Of a DNA stretch of 57,239 nt, positions 29,301 to 36,382 are shown piece by piece. Position 1 is the stretch's first letter; the number at the start of each line of letters is the position of its first letter. Where the stretch lies: the NCBI GenBank assembly GCA_964502525.1, contig CAZCXH010000009.1, positions 1-57,239 on the forward strand, given 5' to 3'. This stretch comes from DATLYB01 sp964502525 (GTDB taxonomy: Bacteria; Bacteroidota; Bacteroidia; Chitinophagales; CAIOSU01). The position numbers and the translations under genes are program-made. The notes beneath the pieces are model-generated. The model worked only from the letters and a program-made list of their open reading frames with translations. It was not told the origin of the DNA and made no database searches.

Positions 29301-32300
29301 CTTGTTGCAGGCAACGGTTGCGACAGCATTGTAGTTACATCTCTAAAAGTCCTTCCTGCATTTACCGGTTCAAATCAGGTTACGATTTGCGCTCATGAAA
29401 CATATTTTGCAGGCGGAGTTTATCAAAACACGGCTGGCGTTTATGTGGATACATTTATCTCGCGCCTTGGCTGCGACAGCATCGTGACCACCGAGCTGAT
29501 TGTGCTGCCTGACTTCACTGCCAGCAATCCTGTTTCCGTCTGCGAAGGCAGCGGCTATTTCGCGCAGGGAGCGTTCAGGACAGTTTCCGGCACTTATTAC
29601 GACACGCTCAGCGCATCAAACGGCTGCCTCGATATTATTGTAACCGAATTAAATGTATTAGCCGCCAGCAGAACCAGCCTCAGTGTTTCCGTCTGCGATG
29701 GGGAACGATATTTTGCCCAGGGTGATTGGCAATCCTCTTCCGGAATCTATTACGACACATTAATCGCATCCAGCGGTTGTGACAGTTTTGCAACCACATA
29801 TCTGACCGTATTGCCGAACAGGTCTGACACGGTTCATGTGGAAATCTGCAGTAATGAGAGCTATTTCGCGCAGGGCGCTTTCAGAAATACTTCTGGCTTG
29901 TATTATGATATTTTATCAGCAGCAAACGGCTGCGACAGCACCGTTGTGACGAGCCTTACGGTTCTGCCGGTGAGGTCGCATTCAACCAATGCTGCTATCT
30001 GCGAGGGAGAATTCTACCTTGCCGGAGGCGCTGCAAGAACAATTTCCGGAGTTTACAGGGACACTTTGACCGCATCAAACGGCTGCGATAGCGTGGTGAC
30101 CACCAACCTTACCGTTTTACCGGTGCCCATCGCCAGCCTCAATTATGAGATGTGCCAGGGCGACAGCTTCTTTGCTGCCGGAGAGTATCAATTTGCAGGC
30201 GGAATTTATTATGACACGATGACTGCCTCAAGCGGATGCGATAGTATTATTGTAACTAATATTTCGGTGAATCCGGCTCATGTTGTCAATACTGAAGTTT
30301 CCATATGCAACGGTGAAACGCACTTTGCCGGAGGCGCATTGCAAAACTCCACAGGCATCTATTTTGACACGCTGGCAAACACATTCGGTTGCGACAGCGT
30401 TATCGCCACCGACCTCACCGTCTGGAATCATATAACAACTTCCATTACGGCAGTCATCTGCCTGGGCGACAGTTACTATGCCGGGGGAGCAATGCAAACT
30501 CAATCCGGAACCTATTTCGATTATTTAACAGGAAGCCATGGCTGCGACAGCACGGTGGTTACCAATTTGACGGTGGTGCAAACTGAATATCATTCCAATG
30601 CAATTACAATTTGCACAGGCGACAGCGTGTTCCTTCAGGGCGCTTACCGCAAACTGCCCGGCTCCTACCAGGATGCGTTTGCCGGCTCACACGGCTGCGA
30701 CAGCATCGTCAAAACACAGTTGATTGTGAAGCCTTCGTCTGTCGTTAACCGGTTTTTCACTATCTGTTTCAACGAAAGCATTTTCCTCGGAGGCGGCAAT
30801 CAATCATCCCCCGGGATATATTACGACACGCTCACGGCTTTCAACGGCTGTGACAGCATCATCGTTTCCCATCTTACGGTGCTTCCTTCTGCTTCGAGCA
30901 ATCTCTCCTACGCGATCTGTGATGGAGAAGGAATGTTCCTTGCGGGAGCGTTCCGCACAACCTCCGGGATTTATGTTGATACCTTAATAGCTTCCAGCGG
31001 CTGCGACAGTGTTGTTACCGCAACATTGCAGGTGAATCCCAATCCTGTGGCTGATGCGGGAAGTGATCAAACGATTTGTTATGGTGAAACGGTGACGCTC
31101 GCTGCCGCTGGTGGCGACAGCTATATGTGGAGCACAACGGAGACAACAGCATCCATTTCCCTGACACCGTTAAATTCAGTTACCATTTCGGTAACAGCAA
31201 CCAGTTCTTTTGGGTGTTCGGATGCGGATTCGGTTGTCATCCATGTTGATTCGCTGTTGTTTGTTTCTTTCACCGGTTTGGATACAGCCTATTGTTCCAA
31301 TGATGAGGGAGATACTTTAACCGGATATCCATCTGGCGGCTCTTTCAATGGCGCGGGAATTATTGGCAGCTTTTTTAACCCGGCAACGCTTGCTTCAGGC
31401 TATCATGTAATTACCTACATGTACGCCAATCCGCAGGGATGCCAGGCAAGCTCAAGCCTGATGGTGAGGGTTAAAGCTGCGCAAGCTGCAAGTTTCACGG
31501 GGCTGGATTCTTCTTACTGTCTCAATGCTCCGGCCGGCACTCTCACTGGAAGGCCGGCAGGGGGTGCGTTCAGTGGCGCGGGAATGAGCGGCAATGTATT
31601 CAGGCCTGCGGATGCGGGAACAGGAAATCATTTGATCACTTACAGATTCACGACAGCAGAGGGGTGCGCAAGCGAAAATAGTCAACCAGTCAATGTTCAA
31701 GCTATTCCGCAGGTCAGCTTTCAATTAAATGATTCTATCAAGTGTATTACTGAACCTCCATTGGTCCTGCAGGCAACTCCGGCAGGTGGAGCGTTTTCAG
31801 GAGCAGGCGTGACAGACTCTTCATTTTACCCGATGATTGCCGGAGTTGGGTATCATGCGGTTGCGTATGCTGTCACGGATGCCAATGGCTGCTCGGCATC
31901 GCTGTCGCGGATTATTCATGTTAGGAAAAACCCGGAAGCGTTATTCGAAAGGCTTGCACCGGGTTATTGCGTCAGCAGGGGAGATATCCTTCTCGGTGCT
32001 TCTCCACAAGGCGGCTTGTTCATTGGAGATGGAATTACCGCTGACTATTTTAACACGCAGCACGCGGGTGTTGGAGAGCACTTAATTACTTACCTGTATG
32101 TGGATGCTTATGGTTGTGCTGCGACCGATACGGCAAGAATCCTCGTTTACCAAACTCCGCACGTTGAAATCGAAGGGCTTGGGGAACAGTATTGCATGGA
32201 TGCCTCACCGGTTTATTTGTCGGGTGTTCCTTCAGGCGGAACATTCAGCGGAGCGGGTGTTGTAGTGAACGTATTTGATCCGGACAGAGCAGGCGCGGGA

Positions 32301-32885
32301 GGCCCCTATCCTGTGTCATACAGCTACGCTGATGCTCATGGATGCGCATCCGCTGACACGCAATGGGTTACCATCAACCCGCTTCCGGTTTTGGGCATTG
32401 ACAGCGCGAGACTCAATTATTGCTTAGATGGAAGCATCATTGAATTGCCCTTGTCGCCAGATGGAGGAGTGTTCATTGGTCCCGGAATTTCTGACAACAA
32501 ATTCGATCCTTCTCAGGCAGGACTTGGAACGCATGGCATTATTTACACATTTACCGACTCGAACCGCTGCAGCAGCAATATCACCATTGCCGTAGTGGTG
32601 GAAGTTTGCAGCGGCATTTCAGATATTGCTTCCGAGAACTGGCACATCTATCCGAATCCGTTTATTGACTTGATTCAGTTGCGGACGGATTCGCATCCAT
32701 CGGCTATTGACATACGCCTGACGGATATCCTCGGTCAAACTGTTTTCAGGGAAACCATTCCGCTGCTCAACGGAGTGAACACTATTTCTCTGAAAATTCC
32801 CGGATGGCTGGCACCGGGAATTTATCACATCGAGATTTTAAGCGGAGATAAAATGTTTATGAAAAAACTTCTCAAGTCGGAGTAA
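20358..32885 (+). CDS. Giant T9SS-secreted repeat protein (4175 residues), putative adhesin or scaffold
   Basis: I cannot assign a known function. A hydrophobic segment at about residues 45-62 (SIRILILIIAIISF) is the signal peptide, after an unusually long N-terminus. Domains in order are: a beta-rich, possibly cohesin-like module (about 68-218); four 51-residue two-Cys repeats; twelve Ig-like repeats of exactly 72 residues (codons 421-1284); four more 51-residue repeats; a unique module of about 190 residues (24825-25394); and 37 further 51-residue repeats to 31046. One Ig-like module, six repeats of about 75 residues (YPSGGSFNGAGI type) and a type A T9SS sorting domain (WHIYPNPF to KKLLKSE) complete it. 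It is expected to be an elongated cell-surface or secreted fibre. The single unbroken frame over 12.5 kb argues that it is functional. Confidence 0.9.
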   Translation: MKLSLQISSSGCPSGKGKLPLAQSEPARALSNPANSLVNGIHNHLSIRILILIIAIISFSRLTVQSQPLADIGLYYGTNDTLEVKLMPKGFFNGVVSNVVFTLRWESGCNSSLGNISQSGTPATYIPMVKSGSPKTANGYTYQVFGGAGMQTLSSLGASWTNGVPFTLMKIPVANPSGTFEVINDSWTGVVTNNGDYFVSLNGLKKTGAIAPGKYSFVQTGTASICQGDSILLGGVYRKLPGTYYDTLQGACHRIVLTTLTVSNSATVHRSASICEGGSYFAGGAWQTVSGTYYDSISVGNGCDSVIVTHLTVNPAYLQEIHIQLCQGQSIIAGGDYRTTTGVYYDTLMSRHGCDSIIATNLMVLPYLSSTINPSICAGQSYFAGGASQTTSGTYHDTLLSSGGCDSIVTTHLTVNINPVVTISPSSISVCSGTSATLTASGGISYIWNVGATSTAISVSPPISTSYSVTATNANGCTAAASRTVMVNSSPASSISPASVSICIGSGATLTASGGVSYIWSNGAANSSINVSPAVTTNYSVTVTDGSGCTASASRTITVNVLPTASISPASVVICSGASATLTASGGSLYSWNTGVTSAGIIVNPTATAAYSVTVTNANGCSAAASRTVTVNAIPAAAIAPATVAVCSGESATLTASGGVSYSWSAGVADANLPVSPAVTTVYSVIVTNANGCTAAAARTVTVNSQPVAAISPAAAAICNGASATLTASGGVSYAWSTGAASASIVVNPSSAANYSVTVTDGNGCTASTSRSVTVNSLPTASISPSSVAICRGSHASLTADGGISYSWNTGSTNASINVNPINTASYSVTVTNSNGCTATASRTVIINPLPASSISPALVSICSGQSATLTASGGVTYRWSNGAANASITVSPAITSGYAVTVTDANGCTAATARTVSVNALPTPAIAPATAAICVGESATLTASGGTVYSWSTGASNTSITVNPVSVTNYSVTVTGSNGCSAAASRTVTVNALPVAVVIPSSATICTGSNTTLIASGGVAYSWSTGSSNASIMVSPVSNATYFATVTDANGCADTASVHVEVIPSLTATISPSNPVICSGQSVGLSATGGTFYSWSNGSTSSNITASPATSATYSVTVSDGGNCFASASKTVMVNDTPAAGIFPASISICQGTTTRLTANGSGSYLWSTGAVTADVFVTPSATTTYSVAVIGLNGCAGSASRIVTVNPLPLVSISPPVASVCRGESITLVASGGASYSWNNAALTASNTVSPLSNTIYSVTVSTAQGCVGSGSRLVAVKQSATGTANAHICDGESYFAGGALRTISGIYYDTLTARNGCDSIVTTNLSVHPAYLVVFDVAVCEGSGIMVGGSYRTQPGIYHDTLSSRFGCDSIIAINLTVNPYVYQNLNISSCRGESVFAGGSYQTTPGVYYDTLTALTGCDTVRITNLAFFDADTTIIDILLFSGGSYYAGGDWQTVSGIYYDTLASAQGCDSIVMTFISVENIESELTVNTVNQTMTIRSSLEKDYADNTYGATAIGWGVSRTLDSLIASDHLQWALYDASGMRKLDFKVDYFSNSLDVPSGYKSMGVEGGDGKMLIGSDSSILSSTTSINENFNTYGYVLTQNSPATDTNYSSNPAYPKWIYDVWYEATVKLDAFGNAGFGFHDVVSAHASPDKDDIYATHEPDSIIPRVCPRDENIKIIICEGGSYFVGGANQTTPGIYRDTIFTADNCTIVVTSNLIVLPVAMTEVNVSLCPGETYFAGGSLRSAAGTYYDTLAAASGCDSIVATLIEMLPDYNQHVFIGICSGESYFAGGALQTTSGTYSDVHIASNGCDSTVITHLNVLPDYQSANSATICEGDSIFAGGAYQRNPGAYSDTLAAVNGCDSIVVTTVTVQQIAVEWVGAEICEGDSIFAGGAYQTESGDYLDMFQGWRCDSVVITTLRVIDPVIETVPISICSGESYFAGGAGQTASGTYYDTLAAASGCDSIVATVLQVNAAYAHLISVAICNGESFFAGGANQTSSGTYIDTFTSSSGCDSVVTTNLAVLPVYQTAVEIELCSGESYFAGGDDQSASGIYRDTLTAANGCDSVVVTTITVNPVYSLASEVSICSGDSFFAGGSFKSAAGVYSDSFISSDGCDSVIVTDLRIKPAHLAERDARICNADSLFAGGNWQSASGIYYDTLANVYGCDSIVRTNLTVASLIQMSLDVSICPGDSLFAGGGYRHSAGSYHDTLTASGGCDSVVITNLSIRSIASENITMEVCAGEGVFAGGGFQTTSGTYVDTLAAATGCDSIVTTTLIVLPKNIVTINATICEGETHFAGGAAQNSSGVYRDTFTALNGCDSVAVTMLTVNSVYARTQEIFICDEDSFFAGGAFRKTAGFYHDTLTAMNGCDSIVMTDLKINPISLSEVDASICDGDSLFAGWGWQTAEGIYYDTFANRFGCDSIVRTNLTIEPVAHTNLDISICEGESYFAGGASRDSTGTYFDTLIAATGCDSVVITDLSITPILFKYIAIELCAGDSAHAGGRFRNDAGVYYDTLPQASGCDSIIITQISIIYPVADSVFAAICDNQSIFAGGEWRNTAGIYYDTFTASTGCDSVAVTVLDVVSTFDDSVNVSICEGESYFAGGANRTTTGRYLDTFISVSGCDSFVTTILKVWENESSNNPVTICAGQSYFAGGQARTTSGIYLDTLSGIHGCDSVVLTNLSVAPAVTNTVSIDICDNEQYFAQGNWQTTSGIYVDTLATPAGCDSIVTTILRVNETYLVNRDVFICSGESIFLQGGFRNSPGLYYDSIVSINGCDSIIATNLIIKNHSLTLRTISICEGETYFTGSGNQNADGIYYDTMTSSNGCDSVVATTLIVIASKVTPVQIIICEGESYVAAGLPRIASGIYYDTLAAASGCDSIIVTDLRVIPSKRTSLNISICNGESYFAGGASRTASGTYNDTLKSEEGCDSIIITVLTVLPKYSVIVPVSICEGESYFAGGGYQTDEGAYFDTLVAGNGCDSIVVTSLKVLPAFTGSNQVTICAHETYFAGGVYQNTAGVYVDTFISRLGCDSIVTTELIVLPDFTASNPVSVCEGSGYFAQGAFRTVSGTYYDTLSASNGCLDIIVTELNVLAASRTSLSVSVCDGERYFAQGDWQSSSGIYYDTLIASSGCDSFATTYLTVLPNRSDTVHVEICSNESYFAQGAFRNTSGLYYDILSAANGCDSTVVTSLTVLPVRSHSTNAAICEGEFYLAGGAARTISGVYRDTLTASNGCDSVVTTNLTVLPVPIASLNYEMCQGDSFFAAGEYQFAGGIYYDTMTASSGCDSIIVTNISVNPAHVVNTEVSICNGETHFAGGALQNSTGIYFDTLANTFGCDSVIATDLTVWNHITTSITAVICLGDSYYAGGAMQTQSGTYFDYLTGSHGCDSTVVTNLTVVQTEYHSNAITICTGDSVFLQGAYRKLPGSYQDAFAGSHGCDSIVKTQLIVKPSSVVNRFFTICFNESIFLGGGNQSSPGIYYDTLTAFNGCDSIIVSHLTVLPSASSNLSYAICDGEGMFLAGAFRTTSGIYVDTLIASSGCDSVVTATLQVNPNPVADAGSDQTICYGETVTLAAAGGDSYMWSTTETTASISLTPLNSVTISVTATSSFGCSDADSVVIHVDSLLFVSFTGLDTAYCSNDEGDTLTGYPSGGSFNGAGIIGSFFNPATLASGYHVITYMYANPQGCQASSSLMVRVKAAQAASFTGLDSSYCLNAPAGTLTGRPAGGAFSGAGMSGNVFRPADAGTGNHLITYRFTTAEGCASENSQPVNVQAIPQVSFQLNDSIKCITEPPLVLQATPAGGAFSGAGVTDSSFYPMIAGVGYHAVAYAVTDANGCSASLSRIIHVRKNPEALFERLAPGYCVSRGDILLGASPQGGLFIGDGITADYFNTQHAGVGEHLITYLYVDAYGCAATDTARILVYQTPHVEIEGLGEQYCMDASPVYLSGVPSGGTFSGAGVVVNVFDPDRAGAGGPYPVSYSYADAHGCASADTQWVTINPLPVLGIDSARLNYCLDGSIIELPLSPDGGVFIGPGISDNKFDPSQAGLGTHGIIYTFTDSNRCSSNITIAVVVEVCSGISDIASENWHIYPNPFIDLIQLRTDSHPSAIDIRLTDILGQTVFRETIPLLNGVNTISLKIPGWLAPGIYHIEILSGDKMFMKKLLKSE
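21018..21614 (+). repeat. First block of four 51-residue-type repeats in the giant gene
   Basis: Four copies of the ICxGxSYFAGG / SGTYYDTL / GCDSIV pattern lie between the N-terminal domain and the 72-residue array. Copy 1 is atypical: GACHRIV replaces the GCDSIV element. Copies 2-4 resemble copies 5-7 (24210 onward) in order, including the PAYL linker after copies 2 and 5, which suggests a three-repeat duplication now split by the 72-residue array. Confidence 0.85.
21618..24209 (+). repeat. Twelve tandem Ig-like repeats of exactly 72 codons
   Basis: The block is 2592 bp, equal to 12 x 216 bp. Every repeat follows ISPxxxxICSGxSATLTASGG, YSWSTG, SYSVTVTxxNGCTAxASRTVTVN, with a Cys at about positions 11 and 57. 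This resembles the PKD/Ig-like fold often repeated in Bacteroidota surface proteins. The repeats differ in sequence but sum to a length with no net insertion or deletion. Confidence 0.9.
24210..24824 (+). repeat. Second block of four 51-residue-type repeats
   Basis: Copies 5-8 of the two-Cys repeat. Copy 8 has lost its first Cys (ILLFSGGSYYAGG) while keeping GCDSIV, so its second Cys may be unpaired. The block is followed directly by the non-repetitive 190-residue module. Confidence 0.8.
24825..25394 (+). other. Unique 190-residue module within the repeat arrays of the giant protein
   Basis: This is the only long non-repetitive stretch between the signal peptide region and the C-terminal domains, apart from the N-terminal module. 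It contains DYADNTYGATAIGW, LQWALYDASGMRKLDFKVDY, PSGYKSMGVEGGDGKML and WIYDVWYEATVKLDAFGNAG, a beta-rich pattern with many aromatic residues. I believe related segments occur in other Bacteroidota surface proteins but cannot name the family. It could be a ligand-binding domain presented on the repeat stalk, which is inference. Confidence 0.6.
25395..31046 (+). repeat. Main array of 37 tandem two-Cys repeats, 32 of them exactly 51 codons
   Basis: Copies 9-45 of the repeat ICEGESYFAGG..QT.SG.YYDTL....GCDSIV.T.L.V.P. From 26151 to 31046 there are 32 consecutive copies totalling 4896 bp, exactly 32 x 153 bp. Deviations in length occur only in copies 9-13. Most copies hold two Cys. Exceptions in motif include copy 9 (DNCTIVV for GCDSIV) and copy 36 (GCLDII). 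Higher-order duplications are visible (see findings). Confidence 0.92.
31257..32615 (+). repeat. Six tandem repeats of about 75 residues near the C-terminus of the giant protein
   Basis: Each copy has a Cys near residue 12 (SYCLN type), a P.GG.FSGAG turn, a F.P..AG.G.H.ITY strand and a final GC. The pattern is common in T9SS-secreted Bacteroidota proteins. A single 70-residue Ig-like module (31047-31256) separates them from the 51-residue array, and the T9SS type A domain (32616-32885) follows. Confidence 0.85.
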
Positions 32886-32966
32886 ACTTCGCTTTCTTCT
32901 GGTATAGTTGCAGTTCATCTGCGTTTATCCACACAAGCGCGATAATTCAGGTACCCTCTCAACACG

Positions 32967-32974
32967 TATATTTG
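32967..32974 (+). promoter_or_regulatory. Possible -7 box of the threonine operon promoter
   Basis: TATATTTG matches the Bacteroidota -7 consensus TAnnTTTG perfectly and lies 29 bp before the thrA start codon. I find no good -33 TTTG at 19 bp. The region to the ATG holds a T8 run and no obvious attenuator or leader peptide. Confidence 0.4.
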
Positions 32975-33003
32975 GGCGTTTTTTTTAAAATGCTGACACA
33001 TCC

Positions 33004-35451
33004 ATGAAGGTTTTCAAATTCGGAGGCACGTCCGTTGGCACACCGCAAACGATTCAGGCGCTTATCAGGATTGTAAAAAAAACCATAGAAGACGACCGGC
33101 TGGTGGTCGTTGTTTCCGCCTTCGGAGGAGTTACGGACCAATTGATTGAAGCCGGAAAACGCGCGGAAAAAGGTCAGGACAACTACAAAGAAATCATCAA
33201 TGCGCTGGAAAAGCGCCACATTGATGCCGTGAAGGAGCTGATTGACGTGAAGCGTCAGAGTTCTGTAGTGGCGCGGGTGAAAATGTTTTTCAACGAGTTG
33301 AATGACATTCTTCACGGGATTTTTTTGGTGAAAGAGCTGTCGCTGAAAACCCTTGATTACGTGATGAGTTTCGGAGAAAGAATTTCATCATACATCATCA
33401 CCGAGAGCTTTAAAAACCAGCGTGTTGATGCGTCACTTGCCGATGCGGCCGCGCTGATCAAGACCGATAAAAATTTCGGCAATGCGCATGTGCTCATGGA
33501 TGAGTCCAATGAAAACATGCGCAGCCATTACCGTGAGAATCAAAGCCTGATTATTTATCCCGGATTTATCGGCAGCACCCATGATAATGAGATCACTACG
33601 CTCGGCCGGGGAGGTTCTGATTACACCGCATCGCTTGTCGCTGCCGCGCTGGGCGCTTCCGAGCTGCAGATATGGACTGACGTGGATGGCGTGATGACCA
33701 TTGACCCGCGCAAGGTGAGCAAGGCTTTTCCTATTAAAAGATTGTCTTATGCCGAGGCGATGGAAATGTCTCACTTCGGAGCCAAGGTGATTTATCCGCC
33801 CACCATTCAGCCGGTATTCAGCAAGAATATTCCGCTTTGGATTAAGAATACATTTAATCCTGACGCGGAAGGCTCCCTCATCAGCAGGAAAACATCAGAT
33901 ACCGGCTCGCCCATCAAGGGCATCTCATCTATTGATAAAATTTCATTATGTACTTTGCATGGCAGCGGCATGATTGGCGTAGCCGGCATTTCAATGCGGC
34001 TGTTCACCGCCCTGGCTGACAACAGGATCAACGTCATTTTGATTTCTCAGGCATCGTCCGAGCATTCGATCAGTTTCGCCATCTCTCCGCAGGATTCGCA
34101 GCGAGCCAAAACCGCCATCGAGAAAGAGTTTGTTTTTGAGATTCGTCAAAAGCAAATTGATAAGGTGGAGGTGGCCGATGACCTTTCAATTATTGCAGTC
34201 GTTGGCGAAAACATGAAAAAGTCGCGGGGAGTGGCGGGAAAGCTTTTCAGCACCCTCGGCAGAAACGGCATCAACATTGTTGCGATTGCACAAGGCTCAT
34301 CAGAGTTGAACATTTCCTTCGTAGTGGAGCATCGGGAACTGCGCAAAGCGCTCAATGCGATTCATGATTCATTCTTTCTCTCCGAAACCCGCGACATTCA
34401 TGTTTTTCTGATGGGCGCGGGCAATGTAGGACGCATGCTGCTTGCACAGATTCAAAACCACGTGAAGCAGCTTGCAGCAGAGCACGGCATCAATTTAAAG
34501 GTCACCGGACTTGCAGACAGCCGCAAGATGCATTTCAGCGAAGAGGGGATTTCCATTGAAAATTGGAGAAAGGATTTGGATGAAACGGGCGGGAAATCCA
34601 ATATCTTCAAGTTCATTGATAAGATGATTGAAATGAATTTGCCGAATAGCGTCTTCGTTGATTGCACGGCAAATGCAGACATTGCGGCTTGCTATAAAAA
34701 AGTGTTGAATGCGAGCATCTCCATCGTGACTCCCAATAAAGTGGCATGTTCCGGCAAATATTCTGATTATAAGGAGTTGAAGGAGGCCGCACAGCGCAGA
34801 GGAGTCAGGTTTTTGTTTGAAACCAATGTGGGTGCAGGTTTGCCCGTCATCAGCACCTTGAACGATTTAATCAGGAGCGGAGACAGGATTCACAAAATGG
34901 AAGCGATTTTATCCGGGACGCTTAATTATATTTTTAATAGATATGGCAGGGAGGTTCCGTTCAGCCAGGCGGTGAAGGAAGCCCAGCAAAAAGGCTTGTC
35001 CGAGCCTGATCCTCGCATAGATTTGAACGGGATTGACGTGGCAAGAAAAATTTTGATTTTGGCGCGTGAAAGCGGAGCGAAAATGGAATCGGAGGATATT
35101 CAAAAGGAGAATTTCTTGCCTGAGAAATGCCAGAAGGCCAGAACAACAGAAGCATTTTTGCGCGAGTTGGAAAGCTATGATGCTCATTTCGAGCAGCAGC
35201 GGGCGCAGCTTGAAAAACAGAACAAGAAGCTGCGATATGTGGCGACATTCGAAAACGGAAAGGCATTCACCCGCCTGACTGAATTTGATCCGGGTCATCC
35301 GTTTTATTGGATTCAGGGAAAGGATAACATCGTGCTGTTTTACACTGACCGTTACGTTGAACAGCCGCTGGTGGTGCGCGGAGCAGGCGCAGGCGCTGAA
35401 GTGACGGCTGCCGGGGTGTTTGCGGATATAATCAGGGTGGCAAATTTGTAA
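33004..35451 (+). CDS. thrA: Bifunctional aspartate kinase / homoserine dehydrogenase
   Basis: This 815-residue fusion enzyme has two activities. The aspartokinase domain (about 1-290; KFGGTSVG at 4-11) phosphorylates aspartate. It is followed by tandem ACT regulatory domains (about 310-460), which normally give feedback control by threonine. The homoserine dehydrogenase domain (about 460-815; FLMGAGNVGRMLLAQ nucleotide-binding loop, then TPNKVACSGKY and SGTLNYIF) reduces aspartate semialdehyde to homoserine. It is the first gene of thrA-thrB-thrC, with a 1-bp gap to thrB. The fused form and its length match ThrA of Bacteroidota and gamma-proteobacteria. The enzyme is cytosolic. Confidence 0.97.
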   Translation: MKVFKFGGTSVGTPQTIQALIRIVKKTIEDDRLVVVVSAFGGVTDQLIEAGKRAEKGQDNYKEIINALEKRHIDAVKELIDVKRQSSVVARVKMFFNELNDILHGIFLVKELSLKTLDYVMSFGERISSYIITESFKNQRVDASLADAAALIKTDKNFGNAHVLMDESNENMRSHYRENQSLIIYPGFIGSTHDNEITTLGRGGSDYTASLVAAALGASELQIWTDVDGVMTIDPRKVSKAFPIKRLSYAEAMEMSHFGAKVIYPPTIQPVFSKNIPLWIKNTFNPDAEGSLISRKTSDTGSPIKGISSIDKISLCTLHGSGMIGVAGISMRLFTALADNRINVILISQASSEHSISFAISPQDSQRAKTAIEKEFVFEIRQKQIDKVEVADDLSIIAVVGENMKKSRGVAGKLFSTLGRNGINIVAIAQGSSELNISFVVEHRELRKALNAIHDSFFLSETRDIHVFLMGAGNVGRMLLAQIQNHVKQLAAEHGINLKVTGLADSRKMHFSEEGISIENWRKDLDETGGKSNIFKFIDKMIEMNLPNSVFVDCTANADIAACYKKVLNASISIVTPNKVACSGKYSDYKELKEAAQRRGVRFLFETNVGAGLPVISTLNDLIRSGDRIHKMEAILSGTLNYIFNRYGREVPFSQAVKEAQQKGLSEPDPRIDLNGIDVARKILILARESGAKMESEDIQKENFLPEKCQKARTTEAFLRELESYDAHFEQQRAQLEKQNKKLRYVATFENGKAFTRLTEFDPGHPFYWIQGKDNIVLFYTDRYVEQPLVVRGAGAGAEVTAAGVFADIIRVANL

Positions 35452-35452
35452 G

Positions 35453-36382
35453 ATGGCGAAAAGCGTTAAAGTATTCGCCCCCGCCACGGTAGCCAATGTG
35501 GGTTCCGGTTTCGACATTCTGGGTTTTGCACTGGAAAATCCCGGTGATGAACTGGTTGTTAAACTCTCAAACAGCCCGGGAATCAGCATTCTTAATAAGA
35601 CTGAATTCAAAAATATCCCGACACAGCCTGAGAAGAACGTAAGCGGAGTTTCACTCAATGCGATGCTGCAAAAGCTGAAAAGCAATCAGGGATTCGAGAT
35701 TGAAATAAGAAAAAAAATTATGCCGGGAAGCGGACTGGGGTCAAGCGCAGCGAGTTCAACAGCCAGTATTGTTGCCGCCAATCACTTGCTTGGAAACCCA
35801 TGCAGCCCGCAGGAATTGATTCCATTTGCGATGGAAGGGGAGCGGCTGGTTTCAGGCGTTGCTCATGCCGACAATGCGGGGCCGTGCGTGTTGGGCGGAT
35901 TTGTTTTAATCAGGAGTTACAAGCCTCTGGAAATCATCGCGCTCGATTTCCCAAAAAGCTTGCACTGCGCGGTGGTGCATCCGCAAATAGAGGTGAGGAC
36001 GGAGGATGCCCGAAAAATTCTGAAAGACAAAATCACTTTGAAAGACGCAGTCGTGCAGTGGGGCAATGTCGCAGGATTGGTCACCGGCTTGTTCCGCGGA
36101 GATTTGGGTTTGATCGGGCGCTCGCTTGAAGATGTGATTGTCGAACCCATTCGCTCGGTTTTGATACCCGGATTTGACGAAGTTAAAAAAGCCGCTATGG
36201 ATGCCGGTGCATTGGGTTGCAGCATTTCGGGATCAGGGCCTTCCATGTTTGCTTTGTGCAGATCACAGAGCGATGCGGAACGCGTGGTTCTGCAGATGAG
36301 CGAAACATTTGCGGATGAGAATATCGAAAGCGAAACGTTTGTTTCAAAAATAGGAGAGCGGGGAGCGCGTCTCATTGACTGA
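35453..36382 (+). CDS. thrB: Homoserine kinase
   Basis: A 309-residue GHMP-family kinase that phosphorylates homoserine with ATP, the second committed step of threonine synthesis. The N-terminus FAPATVANVGSGFDILGFAL and the ATP loop PGSGLGSSAASSTA are typical, as is the C-terminal SISGSGPSMFAL. The ATG lies 2 nt after the thrA stop, and the last base of thrB is shared with the thrC ATG (TGATG), so the operon is translationally coupled. Confidence 0.97.
   Translation: MAKSVKVFAPATVANVGSGFDILGFALENPGDELVVKLSNSPGISILNKTEFKNIPTQPEKNVSGVSLNAMLQKLKSNQGFEIEIRKKIMPGSGLGSSAASSTASIVAANHLLGNPCSPQELIPFAMEGERLVSGVAHADNAGPCVLGGFVLIRSYKPLEIIALDFPKSLHCAVVHPQIEVRTEDARKILKDKITLKDAVVQWGNVAGLVTGLFRGDLGLIGRSLEDVIVEPIRSVLIPGFDEVKKAAMDAGALGCSISGSGPSMFALCRSQSDAERVVLQMSETFADENIESETFVSKIGERGARLID

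Noticed and set aside
25395..31046. Regularly spaced repeats that could be mistaken for a CRISPR or satellite array
   Set aside because: The 153-bp period is a multiple of three, the reading frame is open throughout, and conservation is at the protein level with diverged DNA. It is a coding repeat.
32885..33003. Threonine attenuator or leader peptide before thrA
   Set aside because: No short frame rich in Thr/Ile codons and no competing hairpins are visible; only a -7-like box and a T-run are seen.
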